This document shows, piece by piece, positions 44,715 to 53,936 of a DNA stretch of 64,000 nucleotides. The stretch comes from Ensifer adhaerens. Lineage in GTDB: Bacteria; Pseudomonadota; Alphaproteobacteria; Rhizobiales; Rhizobiaceae. The DNA is taken from positions 124,001-188,000 of the forward strand of contig NZ_PNFP01000014.1 in NCBI RefSeq assembly GCF_002940685.1, in the 5' to 3' direction. Every line of letters begins with the position of its first letter. Within the stretch, counting starts at the first letter, position 1. The translations under genes and the position numbers were made by a program. Under the pieces are notes generated by a model, which saw nothing but the letters and a program-made list of their open reading frames with translations, did not search any database and was not told the DNA's origin.

Positions 44715-46040
44715 ATGCAAAATCTACCACGTTTCCTGCTTGCCACCGCGATCTATGTGTTCACCGCTTCGCCGGCCGCCCCTGCAAGTGGTTACGCAGG
44801 CTTCTCTGGTGCCCTGGTTCGGGTCCGGCCCGCGGTTGTTGGTATCAGCAGTACCGCCAACCGCGTATTGACGAACGACTTGCTGGACGATGCAAACGTT
44901 CGAAAGATCCTGGGCCTGCCCGAACATGTCCTCATCCTTGAGAGCGATGCTACCGTTACGGGATCCGGCATCATCATCGATGCCGAAGAGGGCTACATCG
45001 TTACAAACAGCCACGTGATCGCCGATGCCGATGACATCGCCGTCACGCTCAACGACGGCCGCGTTTTGCCGGCCGCAGTTGTTGGCAGCGATCCGCCAAC
45101 CGATCTTGCCGTGCTCAAGATTGGGGCGCCGGGCCTCGTTGCTCTTGACTGGGGGCAATCGTCCGTTCTGAAGGTTGGCGATTTCGTGGTCGCAGTGGGA
45201 AGTCCCCTCGGCCTGGAGCAGACAGCAAGCTTCGGGATCGTAAGCGGGCTTAGCCGATCCGGTCTCGGGATCGACGACTATGAGGACTACATCCAGACCG
45301 ATGCCGCACTTAACCCGGGAAACTCCGGCGGCGCGCTTGTCAATGCAGCAGGCGAGCTTCTGGGAGTGGTACGCGGGGCACCGCCACCGAACGAAGGCGC
45401 CCAGGGCATCGGTTTTGTCATACCTTCCGAATTCGCGTCCAAGATCGTTCGCGCTCTCATAAAGGATGGAGAAATCCGGCGCGGATGGCTCGGCGTGTCC
45501 GTCACCCTTTCGCAGGAAGGCGATGACGCGATGTGGGATCTGGTCGTTGACCGGCTCTCCTGCAATTCGGCCGCCGAACGCCAGGGGGTGAGGCTCGGCG
45601 ATGCCGTGACTGCGCTTAACGGCCACGCGGTCTCGACGGAGGCCGCCTTCAGGAATGCAGTCAGTCTGCTGGCGGCCGATGCGCATGTCACTCTCGATAT
45701 CCGCCGGGAGGGCAGGACACAACGGCTGGACTTCAAACTTGTCGATCCCGCGAGCATGCACGGCGCTCTGGACCATGGTGTGCTGGACAGCGTGACCCTT
45801 GGTCTGCCGGACACATCGGCTTCGCGCGCGTGTACGCCCAATGGGCCGGTACTCATGGAGGTGCCGTCCGACAGCGTAGCATATGCGGCTGGGCTGAGAT
45901 CGGGTGACTACCTGACATCCATCAACGGTGAGCCAGCCGTCTCGGCGTCTCGGATTCAAGCCCTGATGGATGCCGCAGATGCCCAAGTTTCGTTCGATAT
46001 CCTGCGCGCAGGCACAGCGTATCGATTTGTGGTTCCGTAG
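44715..46040 (+). CDS. DegP/HtrA-like periplasmic serine protease
   Basis: A 441-residue S1C protease with a signal peptide (cleaved near residue 27, SPAAPASGYAG). The catalytic triad is His in VTNSHVIADA (about residue 100), Asp in TDLAVLKI (about 130) and Ser in NPGNSGGALVN (about 203). Two PDZ domains follow (about 255-340 and 365-440), the second ending at the protein's end. It should degrade or refold misfolded periplasmic proteins. ATG 44715 has AGGAG upstream; the frame extends to 44649 through the operator, which supports the shorter start. The M50-CBS protease follows by 53 bp. Confidence 0.93.
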   Translation: MQNLPRFLLATAIYVFTASPAAPASGYAGFSGALVRVRPAVVGISSTANRVLTNDLLDDANVRKILGLPEHVLILESDATVTGSGIIIDAEEGYIVTNSHVIADADDIAVTLNDGRVLPAAVVGSDPPTDLAVLKIGAPGLVALDWGQSSVLKVGDFVVAVGSPLGLEQTASFGIVSGLSRSGLGIDDYEDYIQTDAALNPGNSGGALVNAAGELLGVVRGAPPPNEGAQGIGFVIPSEFASKIVRALIKDGEIRRGWLGVSVTLSQEGDDAMWDLVVDRLSCNSAAERQGVRLGDAVTALNGHAVSTEAAFRNAVSLLAADAHVTLDIRREGRTQRLDFKLVDPASMHGALDHGVLDSVTLGLPDTSASRACTPNGPVLMEVPSDSVAYAAGLRSGDYLTSINGEPAVSASRIQALMDAADAQVSFDILRAGTAYRFVVP

Positions 46041-46093
46041 ACGCAATTCTTCGACGATCGGCTTTGGGAAAAGAGTATCGGAGCGAAAGCACC

Positions 46094-47206
46094 ATGAAAT
46101 GGTCCTTAAAACTCGGCACCGTCGCGGGGACCGAAGTCCGCGTGCACGCAACATTCGCCCTTCTGCTCATTTGGATCTGGGTGATGCATTACCGGATCGG
46201 CGGTCCGACTGCCGCCTTTGAGGGCGTTGCCTTCATCGTGAGTGTCTTCCTCTGTGTGGTGCTGCATGAGTTCGGGCACATCGCGGCCGCTCGCCACTTT
46301 GGCATCAAGACACCGGATATCACTCTTTTACCAATCGGCGGAATAGCACGGTTGGAGCGCAATCCCACCAGACCGCTTGAGGAGTTGTTGATCGCCATCG
46401 CAGGCCCGCTTGTAAACGTCGTGATTGCTGGCCTCATCGTCATGGTTGTTGGAGGTGCCCTGGGCTGGGAACAACTGCTGGCGCCTCAGGACCCCCGCGT
46501 AAATTTCCTGGCGCGGCTCGCGGGGGTCAATATTTTCCTCGTCCTGTTCAATATGATCCCCGCCTTCCCGATGGATGGGGGGCGGGTTCTTCGGGCAATT
46601 CTTGCCTGGCGTCTGCCCGGTGCGCGGGCCACCACGCTTGCAGCTCGGATCGGACAATCCATCGCGGTAGCTATGGGTGTCCTTGGTGTCTTCTTCAATC
46701 CATTGCTGATTCTCATTGCAATCTTCGTCTATTTCGCTGCGGAGACTGAGGCGCAAGGCAGCGAACTTCAGGCAATCTCCGCCGGTACGAGCATCTCGGA
46801 CGTGATGATGACTGACTTCGCGACACTCGCTTCGGAGGCCCGTGTCGGCGAGGCCGTGGAACTCCTGCTTGCAACGAGCCAGAGCGAGTTCCCCGTTTTG
46901 AACGAGGCCGGCCGGTTCGAAGGTCTGATGACACGCGAAAGCATCGTCCAGGCGATGAAGGAAAGAGGTGCTGGTGCGCCGGTGATTACGGTAATGCGCC
47001 GCGACATCCCGACGGTTGATGAGCAATCGCCTGTGGACGTCGGTTTGAGGCTCATGCAGGAGGCAGGCGCGCCTGCCGTGCCCGTGGTCGATCGCAGCCA
47101 GCGCGTTGTCGGCTTCATCAATTACGAAACCATCGGGGAGTTGCTGATGCTTCGCAATGCCGATGAGAGCTTTCAGCCTCGCGGACGTGTTCGCCGCTCG
47201 CCTTGA
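46094..47206 (+). CDS. Site-2-type M50 metalloprotease with two CBS domains
   Basis: A 370-residue intramembrane zinc protease. HEFGH at residues 58-62 holds the zinc ligands and catalytic Glu, and the third ligand is in FPMDGGRVL. About five membrane helices are followed by a tandem CBS pair (about 240-365: VMMTDFATLASEARVGEAVE; VMRRDIPTVDEQSPVDVGLR). CBS pairs bind adenine nucleotides and may set activity by energy state. Start ATG 46094 is chosen over 46064 because the protein is family-like from MKWSLKLG. It forms an operon with the DegP-like protease. Rv2625c of the DosR regulon has the same layout. Confidence 0.92.
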   Translation: MKWSLKLGTVAGTEVRVHATFALLLIWIWVMHYRIGGPTAAFEGVAFIVSVFLCVVLHEFGHIAAARHFGIKTPDITLLPIGGIARLERNPTRPLEELLIAIAGPLVNVVIAGLIVMVVGGALGWEQLLAPQDPRVNFLARLAGVNIFLVLFNMIPAFPMDGGRVLRAILAWRLPGARATTLAARIGQSIAVAMGVLGVFFNPLLILIAIFVYFAAETEAQGSELQAISAGTSISDVMMTDFATLASEARVGEAVELLLATSQSEFPVLNEAGRFEGLMTRESIVQAMKERGAGAPVITVMRRDIPTVDEQSPVDVGLRLMQEAGAPAVPVVDRSQRVVGFINYETIGELLMLRNADESFQPRGRVRRSP

Positions 47207-47218
47207 CCATGTGAGAAC

Positions 47219-48418
47219 CTATCGCTCAGTGATTGCGACCCCTTCCGCAATGCGGTCGCTCGGGTAGAGAATAACCTGTTCACCCGAATCAAGTCCCTCG
47301 CGGACCTCGACTTCCAGGTTGTTGCGTTGCCCCACGACCACCATTCTTAATCGCGCGTGGCCCCCCTCTGCGGTGAAGACGGCCCATTTGTCAGTTTGCC
47401 GGAACAATGCACCCAGCGGCAGTTTGAGTACATCGCCTTCGAAAAGGATAATCCGGACGTCAGCCCGATAACCGTGCCCAAGCGTTGCCCAGCGCCCCGG
47501 TGGATCGGCGAGATCGAGAACTACGTCGACACGCTGCTCTTCGATACCCAGCGCCGATACCTTTGTCCGCCCGAACGGTTCGATCCGGCGCACGATCGCG
47601 TCAAGATCCTCCCCACCCCAGTTGGTCACAATTGCCTTTTGGCCTGGTTTGAGCTTGACGGCGTCCTCGGAGAGAAGATTGACGATGATCTCCATGTCGT
47701 TTGGATTGCCGATCTCGATAAGCGGGGTGCCCGCCTCAACAACGCCTTCGCTGCGGCGCATGACCCTGAGGACGACACCGTCCACAGGCGCCGTCAATGC
47801 AACGCATTCGCAAGGTCCGCTACGGTTCCTGATTTCCTGGCGCGAAAGTAGTCGTGAGCGTGCTTGGCTCAGTTCATGGCGCCTGACGTTGAGCGCTGCC
47901 TCCGCCGTCGCGAGGTTGGCCTCGGCTACGTTGTAGACACGCTCCGCATCGTCAAAAGCCCGCTTCGAGATCGTGTTGCGCTCCATTAGCTGGCGCGCGC
48001 GCCCTCTCTCTGCCTCCGCAAACGCCAGGTCCGCCTTCGCCTTGTTGAGTTCGGCGGCCGCTAGGTTGTAGGCGGCCCCCGCGGCTTCCACGGCCGCCCG
48101 TTGCTCCGCTTTCGATCTGACGTCGAGGAAAGCTGGCGCTGCAGGTTCGATCTGACCGAGCAAGGTTTCTCCGGCCTTGACAGGATCTCCGGCTTCAGCA
48201 GTTATGCGCTGCAGCTGCCCGCGAAGGGGCGCATGAAGTGTGTAGACTTCGCGCACGCGAGCCTCCCCTTCCTCGTCGATCGTTACGCGCAACAGCCCCG
48301 TCTTCACTGATGACAGGTCCACCGGAACCGGCTGGGGTCGCAGCACATAGGCAAGGACGATCGCCAGCAATGCCGCCAGGCTTCCCCAGATTGCCATTCG
48401 CTTCTTGGACGCGCGCAT
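47219..48418 (-). CDS. HlyD/MacA-type periplasmic adaptor
   Basis: A 399-residue membrane-fusion protein. It has one N-terminal membrane helix (about 8-26: AIWGSLAALLAIVLAYVL), a split lipoyl domain (LRGQLQRITAEAGDPVKAGE ... VDGVVLRVMRRSEGVVEAG), a long coiled-coil hairpin rich in Ala/Glu/Arg (about 95-190) and C-terminal beta-barrel parts. It bridges the inner-membrane ABC transporter to an outer-membrane channel, or delivers lipids. It is the last gene of the hsp20-usp-ABC series, 6 bp after the permease gene. Confidence 0.9.
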   Translation of the reverse strand: MRASKKRMAIWGSLAALLAIVLAYVLRPQPVPVDLSSVKTGLLRVTIDEEGEARVREVYTLHAPLRGQLQRITAEAGDPVKAGETLLGQIEPAAPAFLDVRSKAEQRAAVEAAGAAYNLAAAELNKAKADLAFAEAERGRARQLMERNTISKRAFDDAERVYNVAEANLATAEAALNVRRHELSQARSRLLSRQEIRNRSGPCECVALTAPVDGVVLRVMRRSEGVVEAGTPLIEIGNPNDMEIIVNLLSEDAVKLKPGQKAIVTNWGGEDLDAIVRRIEPFGRTKVSALGIEEQRVDVVLDLADPPGRWATLGHGYRADVRIILFEGDVLKLPLGALFRQTDKWAVFTAEGGHARLRMVVVGQRNNLEVEVREGLDSGEQVILYPSDRIAEGVAITER

Positions 48419-48423
48419 CCGCG

Positions 48424-50787
48424 CTACTCCCTGGTCTTCAGCGCCGCGATCAGGTCCAACCGGTCGAGCCTGCGACGCGTGACAGCGGCGCAGACTAATA
48501 CCGATGCAAGCATGATGAGTGCGGCCTTGCCGTAAGTTGAATTTTGAAGCACGAGCGGCACACGGTAGAGTTCGGTTTCAAAGGCGCTCGTCATCCACCA
48601 TGCGAGCGCCAAGCCGATCGCAGCGCCAAGAGGAATGGCGAGCCAGGTGAGCAGACCAACTTCCCCGAGAAGGATGTAGGAGATCTCCCACCGGGTGAAG
48701 CCGAGTATACGCAACGTGGCAAACTCCTGCGCTCGCTCGGAGATCGCTATGCGGATTGAGTTGTAAGCTACTCCCACCGAAAGCGTCATAGAAAACGCGA
48801 TGAAGAAGCCAATGAAAATGAAAATCGTCTCCCCCATCGTATCGAAGAAGGTATCAATAGCGGCTTGTCGAAACTGTATGGAAGCGATGCCAGGGATGCC
48901 CTTCAGTCTCGCAAGCAGGCCGGATCGGTCCGCCGCGTCCATGCGGATATGCAGACCACTTGCAACGCGACCGTCTCCAGCAAGGCGATTGAGCGCTCCC
49001 ATTTCCATATATGCGGGCTTGCCGATGTAGGTTTCGAACAGTTGCACCACGCGCACGCTGAAGGAGGCCCGGTGCCCCTCAAGGAGCTGGACGACAACGG
49101 TATCGCCGATCTGAATTCGCAGAAGTTCTGCAAGCTTGCGAGAAACGACCAAGCCGCCGGCTGGTATCTGAAGGCGACCGCGTGAAACGTCGAACACGGG
49201 ACTAAGGATGGCGCTCTCCGGAACGCCGATTATGCCCTGACGCTCGGTGAGATGCCCGCGACTGATCCGCGCGGATAGGTAACGATGGGGTTCGACTGAT
49301 AGCACGCCAGGCAAATTTTCGAAGTCCCGCACGGCTTTGAGCGGATGGAGTTCGTCAAAAGCGATCGTCGCGTCTTGATGTTGTCCGCGCTCAAAAACAG
49401 TTTCGGCTAGTGTGTCGATCGCATCCACCCATTGGAGAGCCATAATCGTAACTGCCGCCGACATCGCCAATCCAAAACTAGTGAGCAATGCGCGTCCGGG
49501 CCATCGTGTGATCCGACGCAGGATCATGCGGGTGGGCTCGTCGGGTCCAGAGAATGCGAAACGCGTTGTAAACAAACGCCGATAAGATGGCGGTGAGGGA
49601 GGTCTCATCGCCTCCGCCGGCGGCAGCCGAACGGCACGATAGCTCGCCGTCAGGCTGCCAGCCAGCGCTGCAGTCAGACTTATTGTGGCCGACACAATGA
49701 ATGCGACTGGGCCGGGACGATACAGAAGGAAGGGAAAGCGGTAAAACTTTGTGTAGAGCTCAGTGTTCCAGTGACCAAACCATGCGCCGGCCAGCGACCC
49801 GATCACGACACCGGTAGTTCCAATCGCGAGGACGAGCTTGAAGTAGTGCCACCCGACTGTCCAATTCGTGTAGCCGAGAGCCTTCAACAGGCCGATTTCC
49901 CGGCGCTCCGTATCGACAAGGCGCGCCATTACCAGGTTTGTAAGGAAGGCCGCCACGGCGAGGAATATGGCGGGCATCACGCGAGAGAGGTTCTTTTGTT
50001 GTGCAATTTCGCTTTCGAGGAACCAGTTTGAAGTTTGGTCTTCGCGGCCGTAGGCTCCGATGCCACCGTAAGGCGCAAGAATGTTGTCGAGCCGACGGAC
50101 TGTATCGCTGACGTCCGCACCGGGTAGCAGGCTGACTGCAACGCTATTAAAGGATGCCTTGAGATCGAACGCCGCGCTCAATGCGTCCCGTCCCATCCAG
50201 AGAATCCCGAAGCGTGCGTCGTCCGGCATCAGCCCTCCCGGTGCGATGGCGTACACGAATTCCGGACTGAGGGCGGTCCCCACGATCTCCAGCGTGCGCT
50301 TGCGGCCTCGCAAGATGGCCTCAATGCTGTCGCCTGGCTTCAAACGATGCGCTTCGGCAAACGGCTCACTGACGACAACTTCATGACCACGTGTCGGGTC
50401 GACCAGACGTCCTGAGCGGATCACAAGCGCGTTCAAAAGCTGCGGGCCGTTATCGGGCAACGAGATTACCCGCGCGACCACTGGCTCGAGATACCCGGCG
50501 ACATTGAGGATTGCGCGCTCGTCGATCCGTGTCTCAACCAGTCTGACGCCGGCGATTTCGCCGATCTCGCGCTTGCGGTACTCGGGCACACGTTTGGCAT
50601 GAGCGAATACATCGGCAAAGCGGGTCCGCTCATAATAGGCGGCAGTGGTTTCCTCGAGTGCTTCGATCGTTGTCAACGACATGACCAAAAGCGCCGTGCC
50701 GGACGCGATCACCAATGCGATCGCCAGAAGCTGAAACCTCATCTTCCAAAGCTGCCGCAAAAGCTTTCGGTCGAGGCTCGTCATCAC
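48424..50787 (-). CDS. FtsX/MacB-like ABC transporter permease, double-length
   Basis: A 787-residue permease with two FtsX-type units. Each has four-helix sets around large periplasmic loops: membrane segments at about 20-40, 280-400, 430-455 and 660-780. The early QLLAIALVIASGTALLVMSL and late MTLSVGVAYNSIRIAISERA are typical. The substrate is unknown; relatives export lipoproteins, peptides or macrolides. It overlaps the operon of the ATPase (3-bp gap) and the adaptor (5-bp gap), so the three form one tripartite exporter. Confidence 0.9.
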   Translation of the reverse strand: MMTSLDRKLLRQLWKMRFQLLAIALVIASGTALLVMSLTTIEALEETTAAYYERTRFADVFAHAKRVPEYRKREIGEIAGVRLVETRIDERAILNVAGYLEPVVARVISLPDNGPQLLNALVIRSGRLVDPTRGHEVVVSEPFAEAHRLKPGDSIEAILRGRKRTLEIVGTALSPEFVYAIAPGGLMPDDARFGILWMGRDALSAAFDLKASFNSVAVSLLPGADVSDTVRRLDNILAPYGGIGAYGREDQTSNWFLESEIAQQKNLSRVMPAIFLAVAAFLTNLVMARLVDTERREIGLLKALGYTNWTVGWHYFKLVLAIGTTGVVIGSLAGAWFGHWNTELYTKFYRFPFLLYRPGPVAFIVSATISLTAALAGSLTASYRAVRLPPAEAMRPPSPPSYRRLFTTRFAFSGPDEPTRMILRRITRWPGRALLTSFGLAMSAAVTIMALQWVDAIDTLAETVFERGQHQDATIAFDELHPLKAVRDFENLPGVLSVEPHRYLSARISRGHLTERQGIIGVPESAILSPVFDVSRGRLQIPAGGLVVSRKLAELLRIQIGDTVVVQLLEGHRASFSVRVVQLFETYIGKPAYMEMGALNRLAGDGRVASGLHIRMDAADRSGLLARLKGIPGIASIQFRQAAIDTFFDTMGETIFIFIGFFIAFSMTLSVGVAYNSIRIAISERAQEFATLRILGFTRWEISYILLGEVGLLTWLAIPLGAAIGLALAWWMTSAFETELYRVPLVLQNSTYGKAALIMLASVLVCAAVTRRRLDRLDLIAALKTRE

Positions 50788-50790
50788 GGC

Positions 50791-51510
50791 TCACCAACTC
50801 AGTTCACCAGGCGCCCGTTGCGTCGCGTTGCACCGCGTCTCGACAATGCGACCATCTGCGAAATAAAGGACGCGATTGGCGATTTCGGCGATAACGGCAT
50901 TGTGCGTGATAAGGGCAGTGGTCGTCCCGAGTTCCCGATTGATCCTGAGAATAGCCTCGAGCACAAGGATGCCGGTCTTGCTGTCTAGAGCCCCTGTCGG
51001 TTCGTCACAAAGCAGCAAGTCGGGTCGCTTGGCGATCGCCCGAGCGATCGCAACACGTTGCTGTTCTCCACCGGAGAGCTGTGCAGGAAAATGATCAAGG
51101 CGATCGCTCAGTCCGACAAGCGCCAGTGCATCGGCGGGCGGCATGGGATCCCTTGCGATCTCGGTCACCAAAGCGACGTTTTCGCGCGCAGTCAGGCTTG
51201 CGATCAGGTTGTAGAACTGAAACACGAAGCCGACGTGGTTTCGCCTGTATTGGTTGAGCGCACGCTCACTGCCGAACGAAAGCGGATGATTGCCAAAGCG
51301 AACTTGGCCAGACGTGGGTGTGTCAAGACCGCCCAGGATATTGAGTAAGGTGGATTTGCCGCTTCCGGAAGGTCCGAGCAGCACCACGAGTTCAGCTTTG
51401 TAAAAATCGACATCGACGCCGCGAAGGGCAGATACCTCAACTGCGCCCATTCGATAGACCTTCATCAGGTCTCGCGCCTCAAGCGCGGCGGCCCCGTCTT
51501 CGATTTCCAC
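50791..51510 (-). CDS. ABC transporter ATP-binding protein (LolD/MacB type)
   Basis: A 239-residue ATPase with Walker [11 protein letters not shown]-loop FVFQFYNL, signature [14 protein letters not shown], Walker [13 protein letters not shown] and H-loop ALITHN. The [16 protein letters not shown] start is typical of the MacB/LolD group that partners FtsX-type permeases. It energises the adjacent permease-adaptor pair. It is preceded by the host-attachment-type gene by 51 bp on the same strand. Confidence 0.93.
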   Translation of the reverse strand: MEIEDGAAALEARDLMKVYRMGAVEVSALRGVDVDFYKAELVVLLGPSGSGKSTLLNILGGLDTPTSGQVRFGNHPLSFGSERALNQYRRNHVGFVFQFYNLIASLTARENVALVTEIARDPMPPADALALVGLSDRLDHFPAQLSGGEQQRVAIARAIAKRPDLLLCDEPTGALDSKTGILVLEAILRINRELGTTTALITHNAVIAEIANRVLYFADGRIVETRCNATQRAPGELSW

Positions 51511-51561
51511 TGACCTTCCCTTTTGATTAGACGATCGGGCACCGGCATTCCACTCTATGCC

Positions 51562-52005
51562 CTAGTCGGTAAGGTACTTTTCAATATCCGCAACCTCGAG
51601 ATTGACGAGATCTTTCCCCAGTTCTGCGCTGATGACGGACCGCACGTGTGGGTCGAGTTCGGTGCGCAGCTGGCCGAGCACGCGTGGGGGCGCTGCCAGT
51701 ACGAGGCGTTGGATACCCTCGTTGCGGACAAGGGCCGAGATCCTCTCCGCAATATTTGCGACGAATCTTTCTTCGGCCTGCCGATGCAAGTCGGTCTGCT
51801 CGACCTTGCTTCTCGCTCCGCTGACCGATTGAAAGACCGTTCCCTCCCGATCGCTTCCCAGCATGCGCGCCGACGCTCCTGGATTGGCGACGGTTTCGAT
51901 GACGATCAGATTGAGGAGTTCGGAGTTCCCGGCGTTGCGCATCATAAGGGCGCGGCCTCCGTCACACGCCAAAACCCAGCAATCGTGCGGAATTCTTGGT
52001 TTCAT
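51562..52005 (-). CDS. Host attachment family protein (baeRF-like)
   Basis: A 147-residue protein of the family annotated as required for attachment to host cells. The beginning WVLACDGGRALMMRNAGNSE and the later FVANIAERISALVRNEGIQR, then LVLAAPPRVLGQLRTEL, match this family, which is related to the eRF1-like baeRF fold. The true biochemical role is not known; despite the name, it is cytoplasmic with no signal peptide. It lies 15 bp after the usp gene in the hsp20 operon. Confidence 0.85.
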   Translation of the reverse strand: MKPRIPHDCWVLACDGGRALMMRNAGNSELLNLIVIETVANPGASARMLGSDREGTVFQSVSGARSKVEQTDLHRQAEERFVANIAERISALVRNEGIQRLVLAAPPRVLGQLRTELDPHVRSVISAELGKDLVNLEVADIEKYLTD

Positions 52006-52020
52006 CTGCCATGCCCCCGT

Positions 52021-52851
52021 TCAGTGAGCCATAAGGATTGGCAACTTCGCCTCTTTGAGCATGGATTTCGTGACACCCCCGAGGATGAGCTCCAACAGCT
52101 TGGAATGTCCGTAGGCACCCATGACAATCATGTCGGCGTTGATGTCCATTGCATGCCTTTGCAGCGTCTCGGTCACAAAGTGACCTGCGCTCGGCAGGGT
52201 CTCCACCGAGACATTGATGCCGTGGCGGGCGAGATACGTTGCGATATCGGCGCCCGGTTCGCCACCGCTCACCCTCAAGGCCGCAACGGGGTCGACCATG
52301 GTGACGTGAACAGATTGAGCCATCTTCATCATTTCGAGCGCATCTCTTACGGCGTGGGCCGCGCTCGGACGCGAATCCCAGGCGAGCAGGATCGTCCTTG
52401 GCCGCAATGTCGCGATCCCACCGGGCGGGACGAACAAAACTGGGCGACCCGCTTGGAAAAGTCCGCCGCTGACAACCTGAGACTTCAACTCATCGCTCGC
52501 AAATACGCCGGGGCCGGCGAGGACCAGATCCGCGTAGAGGGCTCTTTCGCCGATATCATAAGCGGGGCCTGCGACCTCCGCGTACACGCTGTCGACATCA
52601 AATGACAATCCGGCCGTTGCGAGGCGCTCGCGGATCTTGACAATGTGGTCGGAAAGCCGCTGCAGGTTGCGCTCGCGCACTTCCAGCCAGCTCGGCGATA
52701 GCGTCTGATAGCGTCCGGTAGGCACGGGGGCCATGGTGACGACCAGGGTGCTGAGATGTGCGCTCACCTCGCCGCCCAGGTTCATCGCGATGTCTAGATC
52801 CTCGGCGGCTATATCGTCTGCGAGCACGTTCAAAATCGTCTTGAATGACAT
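52021..52851 (-). CDS. Tandem-domain universal stress protein
   Basis: A 276-residue tandem UspA protein, a close paralogue of the one at 36071. The second half has MGAYGHSKLLELILGGVTKS, the nucleotide loop, and the first half is degenerate (DLVLAGPGVFASDEL). Start chosen at ATG 52851 (MSFKTILNVLADD) with GGAGG upstream; the frame is open to 52884. It sits between hsp20 (70-bp gap with a strong hairpin) and the attachment-family gene, all on the minus strand. Confidence 0.92.
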   Translation of the reverse strand: MSFKTILNVLADDIAAEDLDIAMNLGGEVSAHLSTLVVTMAPVPTGRYQTLSPSWLEVRERNLQRLSDHIVKIRERLATAGLSFDVDSVYAEVAGPAYDIGERALYADLVLAGPGVFASDELKSQVVSGGLFQAGRPVLFVPPGGIATLRPRTILLAWDSRPSAAHAVRDALEMMKMAQSVHVTMVDPVAALRVSGGEPGADIATYLARHGINVSVETLPSAGHFVTETLQRHAMDINADMIVMGAYGHSKLLELILGGVTKSMLKEAKLPILMAH

Positions 52852-52875
52852 GATATCCTCCCTTTGGCGGTCAGC

Positions 52876-52906
52876 GCTCCGCAAGGCACTTGAACCCTTG
52901 CGGAGC
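52876..52906 (-). repeat. Intercistronic hairpin after hsp20
   Basis: Perfect 11-bp stem GCTCCGCAAGG (52876-52886) with CCTTGCGGAGC (52896-52906) and a 9-nt loop. It is not followed by a T-run on the minus strand, so it is more likely an mRNA-stabilising or partial-termination element that raises Hsp20 output over the genes downstream. Confidence 0.65.
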
Positions 52907-52921
52907 GGAGCGCCGAGCTCG

Positions 52922-53446
52922 TTAGGCGGCGTTCACCTGGATCTTGCGATCGTTCTGTTGAGCCTCCTTGGTTTTTGGCAACGTGACCGTCAGCACGCCG
53001 TTCGAAAACGTCGCCGCAATGTCTTCGGCTTTCACGCCCTGAGGCATCTTGAAGGTGCGCTGGAACGAACCATAGCGCCGCTCGGACAGGACGTATTCCC
53101 TGTCCTTTTCTTCCTTGGCCTCCAGCTTTTCGCCGCGGATCGTCAGATTTCCGTTCGAAACCTTTACCTCGATGTCCTTTTCCTCGATCCCTGGCAACTC
53201 GGCGGTGATCTCGTAGCTCGCCTCTTTCTCGACGAGATCAATGGCCGGCGCGAGTGCCCAGGTCGGCAGGACGGTTGAGCTGTGAACATGCACGGGGTCA
53301 AACGACCGGCGCCAGAAGCTCGGAGTGAAGTCGTCGAACAGGCGGTCGATTTCGGCCCGCAAACCTTCAAAGGGCATCCACGATTGCGCGCGGGAGCGAG
53401 GGGCTTCGTCTTGCTTGATCGGGAGTTTCGTCGATGTCTCAGTCAT
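52922..53446 (-). CDS. Hsp20/alpha-crystallin small heat-shock protein
   Basis: A 174-residue holdase chaperone. The alpha-crystallin domain covers about 65-160: DLVEKEASYEITAELPGIEE, KDIEVKVSNGNLTIRGEK, RRYGSFQRTFKMPQGV and the typical GVLTVTLPK. The C-terminal IQV is the anchor motif. Start chosen at ATG 53446 (MTETSTKLPIKQ) with AAGGAGAAA upstream; the frame extends to 53848 but lacks Hsp20 character. The operator at 53589 is 149 nt upstream. It is the first gene of a long operon: usp, attachment protein and ABC exporter. Confidence 0.93.
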   Translation of the reverse strand: MTETSTKLPIKQDEAPRSRAQSWMPFEGLRAEIDRLFDDFTPSFWRRSFDPVHVHSSTVLPTWALAPAIDLVEKEASYEITAELPGIEEKDIEVKVSNGNLTIRGEKLEAKEEKDREYVLSERRYGSFQRTFKMPQGVKAEDIAATFSNGVLTVTLPKTKEAQQNDRKIQVNAA

Positions 53447-53588
53447 GACTGGTTTCTCCTTTGAGTAAACGTGGGGCCTGGCCGGCGACCGACAAAGGAC
53501 ATGGGGAAGAGGCGCATTGATCCTCCATCCGCCTTTGGCCTTCGACCAGTAGACCCAACGATTAGACCGCGATCTGCAAGCTGGTGCA

Positions 53589-53602
53589 TTGACGCCCGTC
53601 AA
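53589..53602. promoter_or_regulatory. FixK/FNR-type operator (TTGACGCCCGTCAA)
   Basis: Between hsp20 (149 nt to 53446, minus) and the small membrane protein gene (97 nt to 53693, plus). Confidence 0.85.
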
Positions 53603-53692
53603 AGCTGGCTCAGTGGCTACTTTGACGCAGAGCAATGCAAGACATGGTCGTTCGTGTTGTTGTTCACCAGCGCGACGTTCAGGGATTTCCAG

Positions 53693-53887
53693 ATGACCCG
53701 GCGTGACATACGGCACATGATACAGGCGGTCCTGTTGAATTGGCTTCTGCTGATCCTGATCGTTCTCATGATCGCTTCGGTCTTCAGTGTGCTCCTGATA
53801 AAAGGGGTTCTTCTCAAGGAAAGACAGGTGCGCGTCGAGCCGTCTCAAGGTTTGGTCGCTTCTTGTTGCAACATTCAGACTTCCTGA
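53693..53887 (+). CDS. Small single-span membrane protein, 64 aa
   Basis: It encodes MTRRDIRHMIQAVLLNWLLL followed by ILIVLMIASVFSVLLIKGVL, then a short basic and polar tail with a CC pair. The layout is a basic N-terminus, one hydrophobic helix of about 28 residues and a cytosolic or periplasmic tail. The ribosome-binding site is weak. It is divergent from hsp20 across a shared operator, which is the best support for it being real. Function unknown. Confidence 0.5.
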   Translation: MTRRDIRHMIQAVLLNWLLLILIVLMIASVFSVLLIKGVLLKERQVRVEPSQGLVASCCNIQTS

Positions 53888-53936
53888 TAGCGCAGACTGC
53901 GTTCACCACCGAAGCTGCTCGCAATTGGGCAAGCGC

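Noticed and set aside
44724-46154. A 476-codon minus-strand frame opposite the DegP-like protease
   Set aside because: The plus strand encodes a complete protease with catalytic triad and PDZ domains; the antisense translation has no family character.
51523-52605. A 360-codon plus-strand frame opposite the attachment-family and usp genes
   Set aside because: It is antisense to two recognised proteins and rich in Arg/His/Cys without domain pattern.
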